A DNA stretch of 64,000 nucleotides from Prevotella sp. Lineage in GTDB: Bacteria; Bacteroidota; Bacteroidia; Bacteroidales; Bacteroidaceae. The stretch lies in the NCBI GenBank assembly GCA_017442825.1, contig JAFRYZ010000030.1, positions 38,772 through 102,771 of the forward strand. The letters are read 5' to 3'. A program made the position numbers and the translations under genes. Positions 1-9,806 of this stretch are shown piece by piece (positions within the stretch are counted from its first letter, which is position 1; each line of letters opens with the position of its first letter). The notes under the pieces were generated by a model. It was not told the DNA's origin and did not search any database. It saw only the letters and a program-made list of their open reading frames with translations.

Positions 1-818
1 TCGCCTCTCTCGCTTGAGAAGGTGATGGAGAGCAGAATCTTCTTGGAGTTGTAGATGTCGTTATCGTTGAGCAACGGTGAGTTCAGTGCGTCTTCGATAG
101 CACGTTTCACACGTCCTTCGCCTTCGCCGTAGCCAGTGGACATGATGGCAACGCCTCCGTCTTTGAGTACGGTTTTCACATCGTTGAAGTCGAGGTTCAT
201 GATACCGTGAACGGTGATAATCTCGGCGATGCTTCGTGCGGCAACACTCAGGGTGTCGTCAGCGCGTCCGAAAGCGTCGAGGACAGTAAGTTCGGGATAG
301 ATTTCACGAAGACGCTCGTTGTTGATGACGAGGAGTGCATCGACGTGTTTGGACATTTCTTCAACTCCGTCGAGTGCTTGGTCAATCTTGCGGTCGCCCT
401 CGAAGCGGAAGGGGATGGTAACGATACCTACGGTAAGGATGCCGAGTTCTTTGGATACCCGTGCGATGACGGGGGCGGCACCTGTTCCAGTTCCACCACC
501 CATACCTGCGGTGATGAACGTCATCTTGGTACCGTCGTTGAGCATATTGGTGATGTCGTCCAGACTTTCTTCTGCTGCCTGGCGGGCTTTATCTGGTTTG
601 TTGCCAGCTCCGAGTCCTTCTTTTCCCAGTTGGATATGAACGGGTACGGGCGAGTCGTTGAGCGCCTGATTGTCCGTGTTGCAAAGCACGAAGGACACAT
701 CATGGATTCCTTCGCGGTACATGTGGTTGACAGCATTGCCGCCACCACCACCAACACCTATCACCTTGATGATGCTGTTTTCTTTTTCGGGTGCGCCGAA
801 GTCTAGTATATCTGCCAT
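1..818 (-). CDS. ftsZ: Cell division protein FtsZ (3' end outside window)
   Basis: Tubulin-like GTPase that forms the cytokinetic Z-ring at mid-cell. About 272 N-terminal codons are present and the reading frame runs off the left edge without a stop. Translation from the ATG at 818 gives MADILDFGAPEKEN, then the nucleotide-binding glycine loop GVGGGGGNAVNHM and the tubulin signature GGGTGTGAAPVIA. It is the last visible gene of the dcw operon, 36 nt downstream of ftsA. No Shine-Dalgarno is seen, which is usual in Bacteroidetes. Identification is certain; the C-terminal linker and FtsA-binding tail cannot be seen. Confidence 0.97.
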   Translation of the reverse strand, partial: MADILDFGAPEKENSIIKVIGVGGGGGNAVNHMYREGIHDVSFVLCNTDNQALNDSPVPVHIQLGKEGLGAGNKPDKARQAAEESLDDITNMLNDGTKMTFITAGMGGGTGTGAAPVIARVSKELGILTVGIVTIPFRFEGDRKIDQALDGVEEMSKHVDALLVINNERLREIYPELTVLDAFGRADDTLSVAARSIAEIITVHGIMNLDFNDVKTVLKDGGVAIMSTGYGEGEGRVKRAIEDALNSPLLNDNDIYNSKKILLSITFSSERG

Positions 819-854
819 AGTCTTCTATTTTTTTTATTTCTAAATTCTTGATTA

Positions 855-2321
855 TTATTCATCATCGGGTTCGACAAGGGTCTTTCCGAAATTCTTCAGT
901 CCACGCAAGGTCTTGTTCCAGAAGCTGTTCTTGCGACGTTCTTCTTCTGCAATGCGTTGCGCTTCTTCTTCCTCTTCTTGGCGGCGGCGCTCTTCCTCTT
1001 CTTTGCGGCGACGCTCTTCCTCGGCTTTCTCTTTTTCGGCAGCAGTCATCACAACTCCCTTACCGGCAATCTCTCCGGGTGTGCGGGGTTTGTCGTGCAG
1101 TTCGGCAGTTGTGGTTCCTCCATCCACAGCGGGTTTGCCTGCACCAAAGATGTCCTGGTTGCGATTGATTTCCATTCCGGCACAATTGATTTCGCCTTTG
1201 GCAAGCAAGCCTAATACCGTATTCATTTCGCCGTTATGGGCGGTGATGTCGGCATTGCTCGATGTGATGGTATAGTTGACGAACTTGGCGATGCGGATTT
1301 TGTCGATATGTGTCTTGTTGCGGAAAGCCCGTTCGATATCTTTCATGTTGGAGCCGCCGCCGGTGAGCACGATGCCTCCCAGCAGTTTATCGACGTATTC
1401 AGAAGGTACCTGATACCAGACATTCTCGATGATTTCCTCTACACGTGCCTCAACAATCTCGATAAAACGGCGACTTTCTACTGCGCGGTCTTGGTCGATG
1501 GGGTAGTTGAGGGTATTGTCGATGTTGCTGTTCTCGGTGTAAGCACTGCCGTAGCGGAGTTTCATGCGTTCGGCATCGTGCTCTTCCATCTGCAGGGAAG
1601 CTATGTCTTTCGTAATGTTGTTTCCTCCCAGCGGAATGACTGCCAGATGGCGGAGCACATTCTTGTAATAGACTGATACTGTCGTGGTGTCGGCTCCGAG
1701 ATCAACCAACAGGCAGCCTCCGCGTTTTTCTGATTCGGTCAATACGCTGTCGGCCAAAGCCAACGGAGCCAGATACATCTCGGCAATGGCTATGCCTGCC
1801 TTGTCGAAACAGTTGTTCAGGTTGTTATAGAACGACTTACGTCCGATGATATTCAAGAAGTTGCCTTCCAAACGGTTTGCCTTGATGCCTACGGGGTCCA
1901 ACTGGAACTGATTGTCGACTTTATATTCCTGTGTTGTAGCATCCAGTATCTCCATGTCGGTGTAGATCATGTTCCTGTTAGCATCCATCAGTTCGTTGAT
2001 CATATCTGTCGTTACGATGGTTTCGGCAGGAAGGTCTTTGACGACAGGGTTGCGAACGCTGCGGATAGACTGTCCGCCGACGCCTACATATACTTTTGCT
2101 ATTTCACTCTTGAGCTGATTCTTCAGTTTTGAGATGATGTTAGTTAGACACTGGCCGGTCTTGTCGATATTATAGACCACACCCTTGCGAATGCACTGGG
2201 TGGCATCTTCCTTGACAACCGCCAGTACGGAAATGCTGCCGTCGAGATTCTTTCTGCCGGCAATGCCCGTAATCTTTGATGAGCCAAGTTCTATGGCTAC
2301 GATAAACTCCTTTGCTGCCAT
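855..2321 (-). CDS. ftsA: Cell division protein FtsA
   Basis: Actin-like ATPase that tethers FtsZ to the inner membrane and recruits late division proteins. The start MAAKEFIVAIELGSSK contains the phosphate-1 loop (AIELGSSKITGI), LLVDLGADTTTV is the phosphate-2 region, and IVLTGGGSNM the adenosine motif. At 488 aa it is longer than the roughly 420 aa of E. coli FtsA. The extra length is a very charged stretch at residues ~425-465 made of E/R/K/Q runs, probably a long single helix, placed just before an amphipathic C-terminal helix (NSFWNKTLRGLKNFGKTL) that fits the membrane-targeting sequence. Confidence 0.97.
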   Translation of the reverse strand: MAAKEFIVAIELGSSKITGIAGRKNLDGSISVLAVVKEDATQCIRKGVVYNIDKTGQCLTNIISKLKNQLKSEIAKVYVGVGGQSIRSVRNPVVKDLPAETIVTTDMINELMDANRNMIYTDMEILDATTQEYKVDNQFQLDPVGIKANRLEGNFLNIIGRKSFYNNLNNCFDKAGIAIAEMYLAPLALADSVLTESEKRGGCLLVDLGADTTTVSVYYKNVLRHLAVIPLGGNNITKDIASLQMEEHDAERMKLRYGSAYTENSNIDNTLNYPIDQDRAVESRRFIEIVEARVEEIIENVWYQVPSEYVDKLLGGIVLTGGGSNMKDIERAFRNKTHIDKIRIAKFVNYTITSSNADITAHNGEMNTVLGLLAKGEINCAGMEINRNQDIFGAGKPAVDGGTTTAELHDKPRTPGEIAGKGVVMTAAEKEKAEEERRRKEEEERRRQEEEEEAQRIAEEERRKNSFWNKTLRGLKNFGKTLVEPDDE

Positions 2322-2384
2322 GTGTTGATGATGTTTTTAATTATATTATTTCCTCTTTTATGATTTCGTGATGATATTTTTCCG

Positions 2385-3179
2385 TTATATCGGAACATGT
2401 TTCTTGCAAATGATTTGGTTGTCAAACTCAATGTTGATATAACCATATTTATTCCACCCAGCCTGCGATAACCCGTATTTGTAGAACTTCTCCAATCGTG
2501 TCAGCTTGGTGTCCATGAAGGCTTTTATCTCCTTTTCGCGCTGTTGTTGGCTGTTGCTCTGAGGAAGGTTCCCAATATAAACGACATGCTCACCAACACG
2601 CGGAATCAGTTCTATGCTGTGGTCGGGCAGAACGTTGATTTGTTCGATTTGGTTACTCCATAACTCTGATTGCATCAGTGCCTTGGCAAGGGGCGTGATA
2701 TAGAGTTGTGCAAAAGCCTTGCCGACATTACCTGTCACGATGATAAGGTCGCTGGTATAATTGGAATTGGGCAAGATTCCTCCCTTTTCATCGAGGTAGA
2801 AATCGGAACCGTTAGCTGCCTTGATGCGTATAATTGGCATTCGTTGAGTGATGTTGATGCAGATGTTGCCGTTTTGTGTTTTGTAGCATTCTGCTGTATT
2901 CACAAAAGGAGTCACCTTCAGCACGTCTTCAATCTTCCTCGTGTCGATGTCTTTCATGGGTTTGCCCAACGGATAGAGTTTCTGTCTGCTGAGCATGTTC
3001 TTGATTTCGTTTGCACTGAGGAATCCGGCATTGTTGGAGTCGGAAATATTAATGCCTACCTGATTGCACTTGCCGGCAACCTCATCAGGATTGTTGAAAG
3101 AGGTGACAGCAAGCAGCAGATATGCAGCCAAGGCTAGATCGATGCAGCCGATGATGGTATTTTTCCAGGATATAGTCAT
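2385..3179 (-). CDS. ftsQ: Cell division protein FtsQ
   Basis: Bitopic divisome protein of 264 aa. It has a short cytoplasmic N-terminus, one membrane segment at residues ~8-28 (IIGCIDLALAAYLLLAV) and a periplasmic POTRA-like region starting around LSANEIKNML, followed by the beta domain. Sequence similarity to proteobacterial FtsQ is weak, so the call rests on size, topology, the VTPFVNTAECYK / INITQRMPIIRI pattern of FtsQ POTRA strands, and position between murC and ftsA, which is the canonical dcw order. Confidence 0.9.
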   Translation of the reverse strand: MTISWKNTIIGCIDLALAAYLLLAVTSFNNPDEVAGKCNQVGINISDSNNAGFLSANEIKNMLSRQKLYPLGKPMKDIDTRKIEDVLKVTPFVNTAECYKTQNGNICINITQRMPIIRIKAANGSDFYLDEKGGILPNSNYTSDLIIVTGNVGKAFAQLYITPLAKALMQSELWSNQIEQINVLPDHSIELIPRVGEHVVYIGNLPQSNSQQQREKEIKAFMDTKLTRLEKFYKYGLSQAGWNKYGYINIEFDNQIICKKHVPI

Positions 3180-3206
3180 TCTTTTCAGGGTGTTGAGTGT
3201 CGCTTC

Positions 3207-4586
3207 CTAGGATTCTTTATTCTCGATGATTTTGGCAATTTCTGGTACGTCGTTATCTAAGTCGCCGGCTCCTAAAACCATCAGTACGTCGAAGTCTCTG
3301 TTTTTAACCAGAGAGAGCACCTCGTCCTTGCGAACGATGCTTTTTTCAACTCCTTCGGCAAGGTTGTCGTAAATCAGTTGTGAACTGACACCCTCGATGG
3401 GGAGTTCGCGAGCAGGATAGATTTCGGTGAGGATGACCTCGTCGAGCTGGCTGAGTGCGTCAGCAAATTCTTTGTAGAAATCCCGTGTGCGCGTATAGAG
3501 ATGCGGTTGGAAGATAGCTGTAATCTTGCGGTCGCGATACAGTTCACGAATGCTCTTGGCACTCTGGTAGATTTCTTTCGGATGGTGAGCATAGTCGGAA
3601 AGAAAGACGTGGCGATCGGTTTTCACCTTGAAGTCGAAACGACGGTCAACGCCTCCAAAGGTTTTCATTCCATAGCGAATTTCCTCTGTATCGCAACCGT
3701 TAAGTTGTGCCATCGCCATTGCTGCCACTCCGTTTACGATGTTGATGGGGATGGGTTGCCCCAGGCAAACACCTTTGATATTTTCTATCGGAGAGATGAA
3801 GTCAAAGGTGATTTCCCCATGCTCAATCTTGATGTTTTCAGCATGGAAGTCGCCTTCGTCTAGACTATATTCATAGATACGGACACCGTCTTGGACGGCT
3901 GGCTGCATTTCCAGATGCTTATGGATGATGAGTGCACCACCGGGTTGTATCAGTGTGGTGTAATGGCGGAAACTCTCCAGATAGGCTTCTTTCGTTCCAT
4001 AAATGTCCAGATGGTCTGGGTCTGTGGCTGTGATGACTGTCATCCAAGGGCGTAACCAATGGAACGAGCGGTCGAACTCGTCAGCTTCTATGACGACGTA
4101 GTCGGAATCGGACAAAATGTAATTGGTGCCATAGTTCTTGGAGATGCCGCCAAGGAAAGCATTGCAGTCAACATGGCTCTGGTGCATGATGTGTGCACAC
4201 ATGGTCGATGTAGATGTCTTGCCGTGTGTGCCGGCAACGCAAAGTCCCTTGTGGGTCCTTGTCAGCGTGCCGAGAACCTGGGCGCGTTTCTGGATTTCAA
4301 AGCCTCCTTCACGGAAAAATACCAGTTCCTTATGCTCGGCGGGAATAGCAGGGGTATAGATAATCAAGGTCTGATGGGGATTCCTGCAGGCTTGCGGAAT
4401 AGCTTCAACATCTTCCTGATAGTGTATCAGCATCCCTTCTTTCTCAAGTTGGTGCGTCAGGGCGGATGGCGTTTTGTCGTAACCGGCAACCACCATACCT
4501 TTATGCAGGAAGTAACGGGCGATGGCGCTCATACCGATGCCACCGGCTCCAACGAAATATACTGACTTGATTTCCCTTAATTCCAT
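3207..4586 (-). CDS. murC: UDP-N-acetylmuramate--L-alanine ligase MurC
   Basis: Cytoplasmic Mur ligase adding L-Ala to UDP-MurNAc. It has the N-terminal Rossmann motif VGAGGIGMSAIA, the ATP loop VAGTHGKTSTSTM, and the ADEFDRSFHWL and DYAHHPKEI motifs of MurC. The start is taken at the ATG at 4586 (MELREIKS); the longer frame begins with TTG at 4598. That gives 459 aa, normal for the family. The TAG stop lies inside the sequence TCCTAGGAA, the same octamer core that is tandemly repeated after the antiporter near 47.6 kb. Confidence 0.97.
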   Translation of the reverse strand: MELREIKSVYFVGAGGIGMSAIARYFLHKGMVVAGYDKTPSALTHQLEKEGMLIHYQEDVEAIPQACRNPHQTLIIYTPAIPAEHKELVFFREGGFEIQKRAQVLGTLTRTHKGLCVAGTHGKTSTSTMCAHIMHQSHVDCNAFLGGISKNYGTNYILSDSDYVVIEADEFDRSFHWLRPWMTVITATDPDHLDIYGTKEAYLESFRHYTTLIQPGGALIIHKHLEMQPAVQDGVRIYEYSLDEGDFHAENIKIEHGEITFDFISPIENIKGVCLGQPIPINIVNGVAAMAMAQLNGCDTEEIRYGMKTFGGVDRRFDFKVKTDRHVFLSDYAHHPKEIYQSAKSIRELYRDRKITAIFQPHLYTRTRDFYKEFADALSQLDEVILTEIYPARELPIEGVSSQLIYDNLAEGVEKSIVRKDEVLSLVKNRDFDVLMVLGAGDLDNDVPEIAKIIENKES

Positions 4587-4635
4587 AAATTTATACAATT
4601 TGTCATTCGTTTTTCTTATCTTGTTCCCCTTGCTT

Positions 4636-5769
4636 TCAGCAGGAATGCTTTTGGGCTAACTTGATGACTTCATCGGCAATGATGTCGGCAGAATTGCGTA
4701 AGCCAAGTTTTAGGATATTCTCACTAAGCTTTGCCAGTTTCTGGTCGTCATTGATGGTATCAACTGCCAAGGTCAGTAGGGTTGCGGGGGCTTCAGCGTC
4801 TTTCACATATAGGGCAGCCTCTTTGTTGACCAACGCCATAGCGTTCTTGGTTTGATGGTCTTCTGCCACATTAGGACTGGGCACCAGGATGACGGGTTTC
4901 CCAATCAAACAGAATTCGCTGATGCTGCTGGCTCCTGCACGGCTGATGATGAGGTCGGCTGCTTTGTAAGCTGCTCCCATGTCGCTGATGAAATCTGTAA
5001 CTTTCAGCATCGGGAGGTTTTCTTCCTCATACTTTTTCAACTGTTCAAGGATGGCGGTGTGATAATACTTGCCAGTCTGCCAGATATACTGGATGCCAGA
5101 TGTCTTGATAAGGTCAAGATGCTGAAGAACGCTTTCGTTGATGGTGCGTGCTCCTAAGCTGCCGCCGACTAGCAAGATGGTTTTCTTTTGCGCATCCAGT
5201 CCGAAACTCTTGCGGGCTTCTTCTTGGGATAGTTTGCTCTCCAATACATTCTGGCGGACAGGATTGCCTGTCATAATGATTTTCTCAGCAGGGAAGAACC
5301 TTTCCATGCCCTCATAGGCAACACAAATCTTCTCAGCTTTCTTGGCTAACAGTTTATTCGTGACGCCAGCATAGCTGTTCTGTTCTTGAATAAGACAAGG
5401 AATACCCATTGCTGCAGCTTTGTTCAACGTTGGTCCACTGGCGTATCCTCCAACACCTACGGCAACCATAGGCTTGAATTCTTTCAGTATCTGGCTCGCC
5501 ATTCGTTGACTCTTCCATATTTTGAACAGCACTTTTATGTTTCTCAGCAAATTTTTGCGGTCGAAACCACATATAGGAAGCCCCTTAATGGGGTAACCGG
5601 CAGCAGGAACACGCTGCATTTCCATGCGTCCCTGTGCTCCAACAAACAGGATGTCGGCATCAGGATGCTTGGCTTTGATGGCATTGGCTATCGATACGGC
5701 TGGAAAGATATGTCCTCCAGTGCCTCCTCCGCTGATGATGATTCGTAGTTTATCTTCCATGTGTGCCAT
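4636..5769 (-). CDS. murG: UDP-GlcNAc--lipid I N-acetylglucosaminyltransferase MurG
   Basis: Converts lipid I to lipid II on the inner face of the cytoplasmic membrane (GT28 fold). The N-terminal glycine loop GGGTGGHIFPAVSIANA, a second glycine motif GGSLGARTIN, and the C-terminal SRAGASSISEF donor-binding region are all present. The length of 377 aa from the ATG at 5769 is typical; a second ATG at 5760 (MEDKLRIIISG) is equally possible. It lies between ftsW and murC in the dcw operon. Confidence 0.97.
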   Translation of the reverse strand: MAHMEDKLRIIISGGGTGGHIFPAVSIANAIKAKHPDADILFVGAQGRMEMQRVPAAGYPIKGLPICGFDRKNLLRNIKVLFKIWKSQRMASQILKEFKPMVAVGVGGYASGPTLNKAAAMGIPCLIQEQNSYAGVTNKLLAKKAEKICVAYEGMERFFPAEKIIMTGNPVRQNVLESKLSQEEARKSFGLDAQKKTILLVGGSLGARTINESVLQHLDLIKTSGIQYIWQTGKYYHTAILEQLKKYEEENLPMLKVTDFISDMGAAYKAADLIISRAGASSISEFCLIGKPVILVPSPNVAEDHQTKNAMALVNKEAALYVKDAEAPATLLTLAVDTINDDQKLAKLSENILKLGLRNSADIIADEVIKLAQKHSC

Positions 5770-5846
5770 TGATTAACATGCAAAAATAGCAATTTTTTCT
5801 CTTAAACAGTTCATTCTCGGTGCTCATTTAATGATTATCAACATTT

Positions 5847-7145
5847 TTATGCCAAAGAAGTGATCAAACTTTCTGCTTTTCCTTGATTTTGCATGGGGCT
5901 AAAGCTTGGTTCGTCACTGATTTCTTTTTTCTTTGCCGAACGGCTGATGCTGAGGATGACACCGATATAGATACAGTTGATGACCGTTGACGTACCGCCC
6001 TTACTGATGAGCGGCAAAGGCTGTCCTGTTACAGGAGCTAAACCGACGGCAACCAACATGTTGAATAATGCCTGGATGACTAATAGCAGGGCTATGCCCA
6101 TAGCCAGGAAAGCTGGGAACGAATTCTCACAACGATGTGCTATCTTACCCGTTCTGAACAGCAGGATGATGTAGAGCAATGCCACAAGGGCTGCACCTTC
6201 AATGCCCATCTCTTCGATGATAATGGCATAGATGAAGTCGGAGAAGGCTTGTGACAAGAAATCGCGCTCGTTGGAGTTGCCCGGACCTTTACCGACAATA
6301 TTCGATGATGCGATGGCAATATTGGCATGGCCTACCTGCCCGTCCTTGTCCAAGTCATAGTGTTCCGGTGCTACGTATTCGGGGTTCATGAACTTCTTAA
6401 TACGCGACTTCCATGTTCCGAAACGGTGAAGCAGTTTGTCAACACCACCGGGTTTGTCTTGTTGTTCTACCACTTGTTCTGTCAGAACCTGCTTTTCACT
6501 GACTGGCGCGTCTTCTTTTCCTGCAATCATAATCAGAACAACCATTAAGACAACCCCTAACACGGTAATACCAATCAGTTTTCCGATTTGATCGAGCGGT
6601 ACGCGTCCGATGAACATCATTAGTAATACGGTTACAGAAATCAGCATGGCTGTAGAGAGGTTCTCTGGGACGATTGGCAGTATGATGAATGCGCTGACAA
6701 TCATGATATAATTAAACGCTTTCCTGTCTGCCCCCTTGTCGGTCTGCATGGCGCTGAGAATCTGTGCCACAGCCAATATAAGTGCTCCTTTGGCAATTTC
6801 AGAGGGTTGGAACTGAATACCTAAGAAACTGACCCAACGGTTGGCATCGTTTGTGGCTTGTCCTGCGAAGAGTACCCACAGCAAAGACAGGAAAGAGATG
6901 CCTAAGAGAATGGGCGTGACCAATTTAAAGTATTTGCACTTTACATTCAAGACGCATACCATTGCGAATGTGCCGAAAAGCAGGATGCCGGCATGTTTGA
7001 TAATCGGACTCCAATAGTTTCCTCCCTTGTACGACAAGGAACTGGAAGCTGAATAGACTTCCACGATACTAATCATACAGAGGAAAAAGAACACCATCCA
7101 GATGACTTTGTCGCCTTTGAAAATGTTTCCCAGATTCTTGTTCAT
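5847..7145 (-). CDS. ftsW: Lipid II glycosyltransferase FtsW (SEDS family)
   Basis: SEDS-family septal peptidoglycan polymerase working with FtsI. It is a polytopic protein of 432 aa with about ten membrane segments, starting FFFLCMISIVEVYSASSSLSY. A large extracytoplasmic loop spans residues ~210-300 and ends in the FSDFIYAIIIEEMG stretch, which matches the conserved FtsW loop. The final helices carry GLAPVTGQPLPLISKGGTS, the signature near the C-terminus. It sits between murD and murG, which separates it from the elongation paralog RodA. Confidence 0.95.
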   Translation of the reverse strand: MNKNLGNIFKGDKVIWMVFFFLCMISIVEVYSASSSLSYKGGNYWSPIIKHAGILLFGTFAMVCVLNVKCKYFKLVTPILLGISFLSLLWVLFAGQATNDANRWVSFLGIQFQPSEIAKGALILAVAQILSAMQTDKGADRKAFNYIMIVSAFIILPIVPENLSTAMLISVTVLLMMFIGRVPLDQIGKLIGITVLGVVLMVVLIMIAGKEDAPVSEKQVLTEQVVEQQDKPGGVDKLLHRFGTWKSRIKKFMNPEYVAPEHYDLDKDGQVGHANIAIASSNIVGKGPGNSNERDFLSQAFSDFIYAIIIEEMGIEGAALVALLYIILLFRTGKIAHRCENSFPAFLAMGIALLLVIQALFNMLVAVGLAPVTGQPLPLISKGGTSTVINCIYIGVILSISRSAKKKEISDEPSFSPMQNQGKAESLITSLA

Positions 7146-7182
7146 TTTGCTTTAATCGTTTCTTGCGAATTCATCGCACCTT

Positions 7183-8514
7183 TTAAAGATTTCTTACTAA
7201 TGTCTTGAACTGTTCTCCACGATCCTCCATGTTCTTGAAAAGGTCAAAGGAAGCGCAACAGGGACTTAACAGTACGGTGTCGCCTGGTTTTGCCATATCG
7301 TAGCAGGCAGCAACACACTCTTTCATGGAATGGGTGTCGCGTACAGGAATGCCCATTCCATCGAAATTATCGTGTAGTTTCTGATTGTCAGCACCGAGAT
7401 AGACTATACCGACACACTTTTTCTTTACCAGTTCCTTGATAGGTTCGTAGTCGTTGCCTTTATCCTTGCCGCCAACGATGAGAATGGTAGGTGTTCGCAT
7501 GCTCTCCAAGGCATACCAGCAAGCATCTACGTTTGTGGCTTTTGAATCGTTGATATATTGTACACCGCCTACCGTGCACACTTTCTCCAATCGGTGTTCG
7601 ACACCGGGGAAGTCGCTGAGGCTCTTTCTGATGTCTTCTTTCTTGATGCCGCTGATGTTGGAGGCAATACCTGCAGCCAGCGAGTTGTATATGTTATGTT
7701 TGCCAGTCAGGGAAAGACTCTCCTGTTCCATGTTGAAGGGGGTAGGAACTTCAATGGTGTATTGCCCTTCCTCGATATAGCCGATTGATCCTTTTTCTTT
7801 CAGTTCGGAGAAGGGGTATTGAATGCTCTTGATGTCATATTTCTCCAGCTCGCGTTTGATGATGGGATCATCGTTCCAATAAATGAAAGCATCTTTTTCC
7901 GTTTGGTTTTGGATGATGCGCATCTTGGAATCTACATAGTTTTGCATGCAATTGTCGTAGCGGTCTAGATGGTCTGGCGTGATGTTCAGCAGAATGGCAA
8001 TATTGGCACGAAAGTCATACATATTGTCCAGTTGGAAAGAACTCAACTCAATGATATAATACTCATGCGGTTCCTCTGCCACCTGTAATGCCAGGGAATT
8101 GCCGATATTTCCAGCTAATCCTGCATCGTAGCCAGCCTCCTTGAAGATATGGTAAATCAAAGAGGTTGTGGTTGTCTTTCCGTTTGAGCCCGTAATACAA
8201 ATCATTTTTGACTGTGTATATCTGCCTGCAAATTCTATCTCACTAATAATAGGAGTTCCTTTTGCTTTCAGTTTCTGTACCATCGGGGCAGTATCCGGAA
8301 TGCCAGGACTCTTGATCACTTCGTCAGCATCAAGAATCTTCTCCTCTGTATGTTGCCCTTCCTCCCAGTCTATACCACGCTCGTCCAACATGTTCTTGTA
8401 TTTACCCTTGATGGCAGACATGTCGGAAACAAAGGTCTCAAATCCCATTTTCTTCGCCAAAACGGCTGCGCCGGCACCACTTTCACCGGCTCCTAAAACA
8501 ACAATCTTCTTCAT
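7183..8514 (-). CDS. murD: UDP-N-acetylmuramoylalanine--D-glutamate ligase MurD
   Basis: Third Mur ligase step, adding D-Glu. The N-terminal loop VLGAGESGAGAAVLA, the ATP motif CITGSNGKTTTTSL, the NITPDHLDRY motif and the C-terminal VGGKDKGNDY region identify MurD rather than the other ligases. It has 443 aa, normal length. The stop of mraY lies 5 nt upstream of its start, so the two genes are probably translationally coupled. Confidence 0.97.
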   Translation of the reverse strand: MKKIVVLGAGESGAGAAVLAKKMGFETFVSDMSAIKGKYKNMLDERGIDWEEGQHTEEKILDADEVIKSPGIPDTAPMVQKLKAKGTPIISEIEFAGRYTQSKMICITGSNGKTTTTSLIYHIFKEAGYDAGLAGNIGNSLALQVAEEPHEYYIIELSSFQLDNMYDFRANIAILLNITPDHLDRYDNCMQNYVDSKMRIIQNQTEKDAFIYWNDDPIIKRELEKYDIKSIQYPFSELKEKGSIGYIEEGQYTIEVPTPFNMEQESLSLTGKHNIYNSLAAGIASNISGIKKEDIRKSLSDFPGVEHRLEKVCTVGGVQYINDSKATNVDACWYALESMRTPTILIVGGKDKGNDYEPIKELVKKKCVGIVYLGADNQKLHDNFDGMGIPVRDTHSMKECVAACYDMAKPGDTVLLSPCCASFDLFKNMEDRGEQFKTLVRNL

Positions 8515-8519
8515 CTTCT

Positions 8520-9791
8520 TTATCTCATTTTCAGTGTAATAATCGTAAATGCGGCTAATATGATGGTGACAATCCAGAAACGGATGGTTATCTTTGACTC
8601 ATGGAAAGGTCGGTGCGGCCACTTCTTTAAGATGTAGTGTGAATCTGGATGAAGTTGTTCGTCCGTCTTGCGGAAAGTGTCGTGGATAGGAGCCCCACGA
8701 AAAACTCGTACTTGTCTTCCTTTACGTTTTTGGATTTTATACCATTGCATTTGGATAATCACGCTCAGACTCTCCATGAAGAAGATACCGCAAAGGATGG
8801 GCAGCAACAGTTCCTTGTGAACGATGACGGCGCAGACACCGATAATGCCTCCGATAGTCAGTGACCCCGTATCACCCATGAAAACTTGAGCAGGATAAGC
8901 ATTATACCACAGGAATCCTATCATAGCCCCCACAAAAGCACAAATGAAGATAACCAATTCTTGTGAACCTGGAATATACATAATGTCGAAGTAAGAGGCA
9001 TAACCGATATGTGACGATACATAGGCAAAGATGCCTAATGCCACACCGATGATGGCGGCGTTACCTGCGCACATGCCATCCATACCGTCGTTGAGATTGG
9101 CACCATTTGATACCGCTGTGACCACGACGATGGTCATGATGACGAATAGTATCCAACCCGCAGCAGTCTTATACTTACCGCAGAAACTCATGATTTCAGA
9201 ATAGTCCAAGTTGTGGTTTTTCAGGAATGGAATGGTGGTCTTCAGAGATTTTGTTGCCTCTTGATTGTGCTTGATGACCACTTCCTTGTTCTGACGCTCG
9301 ACGGTGACGTTTTCGCGTATCACGACATCAGGGCTCAGATATAGGACAATGCCCACGATAAAGCCGATGCTCACCTGTCCCACAATCTTGTATTTGCCTT
9401 TCAAACCATCTTTGTTCTTGCGGAAAATCTTGATGTAGTCATCGAGAAAACCGAGAAAACCCAACCACAGTGTCGTGATGACCATGAGTATCAGGTAGAT
9501 GTTTCGGATACGCCCTAGCAGCAACGCCGGTACGAGAATGGATACGATAATGATGATACCACCCATCGTTGGAACCCCTTTCTTCTGGATGCCAAACGGG
9601 TCGATGGAGACGTCTCTTGCCGTTTCAGAGATGTTGCGGCGCTTCATGTATTTGATAAACTTCTCTCCGAACCATGCTGAAATAATTAAGGCAAGAATCA
9701 GTGCAAGAATGGCGCGGAACGAGATGTAACTCCACATGTGTGAGCCACTGATACCGAACTGGTCGAGGAATCTGAAGATATAGTATAGCAT
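8520..9791 (-). CDS. mraY: Phospho-N-acetylmuramoyl-pentapeptide transferase MraY
   Basis: Membrane enzyme that makes lipid I from UDP-MurNAc-pentapeptide and undecaprenyl phosphate. It carries the catalytic motifs FLGFLDDYIKIFRKNKDGL (DDxxK), NLNDGMDGM and VFMGDTGSL plus about ten membrane segments. At 423 aa it exceeds the roughly 360 aa of E. coli MraY; the extra sequence is a soluble loop at residues ~160-200, which I recall as usual for Bacteroidetes. It begins 16 nt after murE stops. Confidence 0.97.
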   Translation of the reverse strand: MLYYIFRFLDQFGISGSHMWSYISFRAILALILALIISAWFGEKFIKYMKRRNISETARDVSIDPFGIQKKGVPTMGGIIIIVSILVPALLLGRIRNIYLILMVITTLWLGFLGFLDDYIKIFRKNKDGLKGKYKIVGQVSIGFIVGIVLYLSPDVVIRENVTVERQNKEVVIKHNQEATKSLKTTIPFLKNHNLDYSEIMSFCGKYKTAAGWILFVIMTIVVVTAVSNGANLNDGMDGMCAGNAAIIGVALGIFAYVSSHIGYASYFDIMYIPGSQELVIFICAFVGAMIGFLWYNAYPAQVFMGDTGSLTIGGIIGVCAVIVHKELLLPILCGIFFMESLSVIIQMQWYKIQKRKGRQVRVFRGAPIHDTFRKTDEQLHPDSHYILKKWPHRPFHESKITIRFWIVTIILAAFTIITLKMR

Positions 9792-9806
9792 ATATATTCT
9801 TTATTT

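Noticed and set aside
207-806. 199-codon plus-strand frame opposite ftsZ
   Set aside because: Antisense to a highly conserved gene; composition follows from ftsZ codon use.
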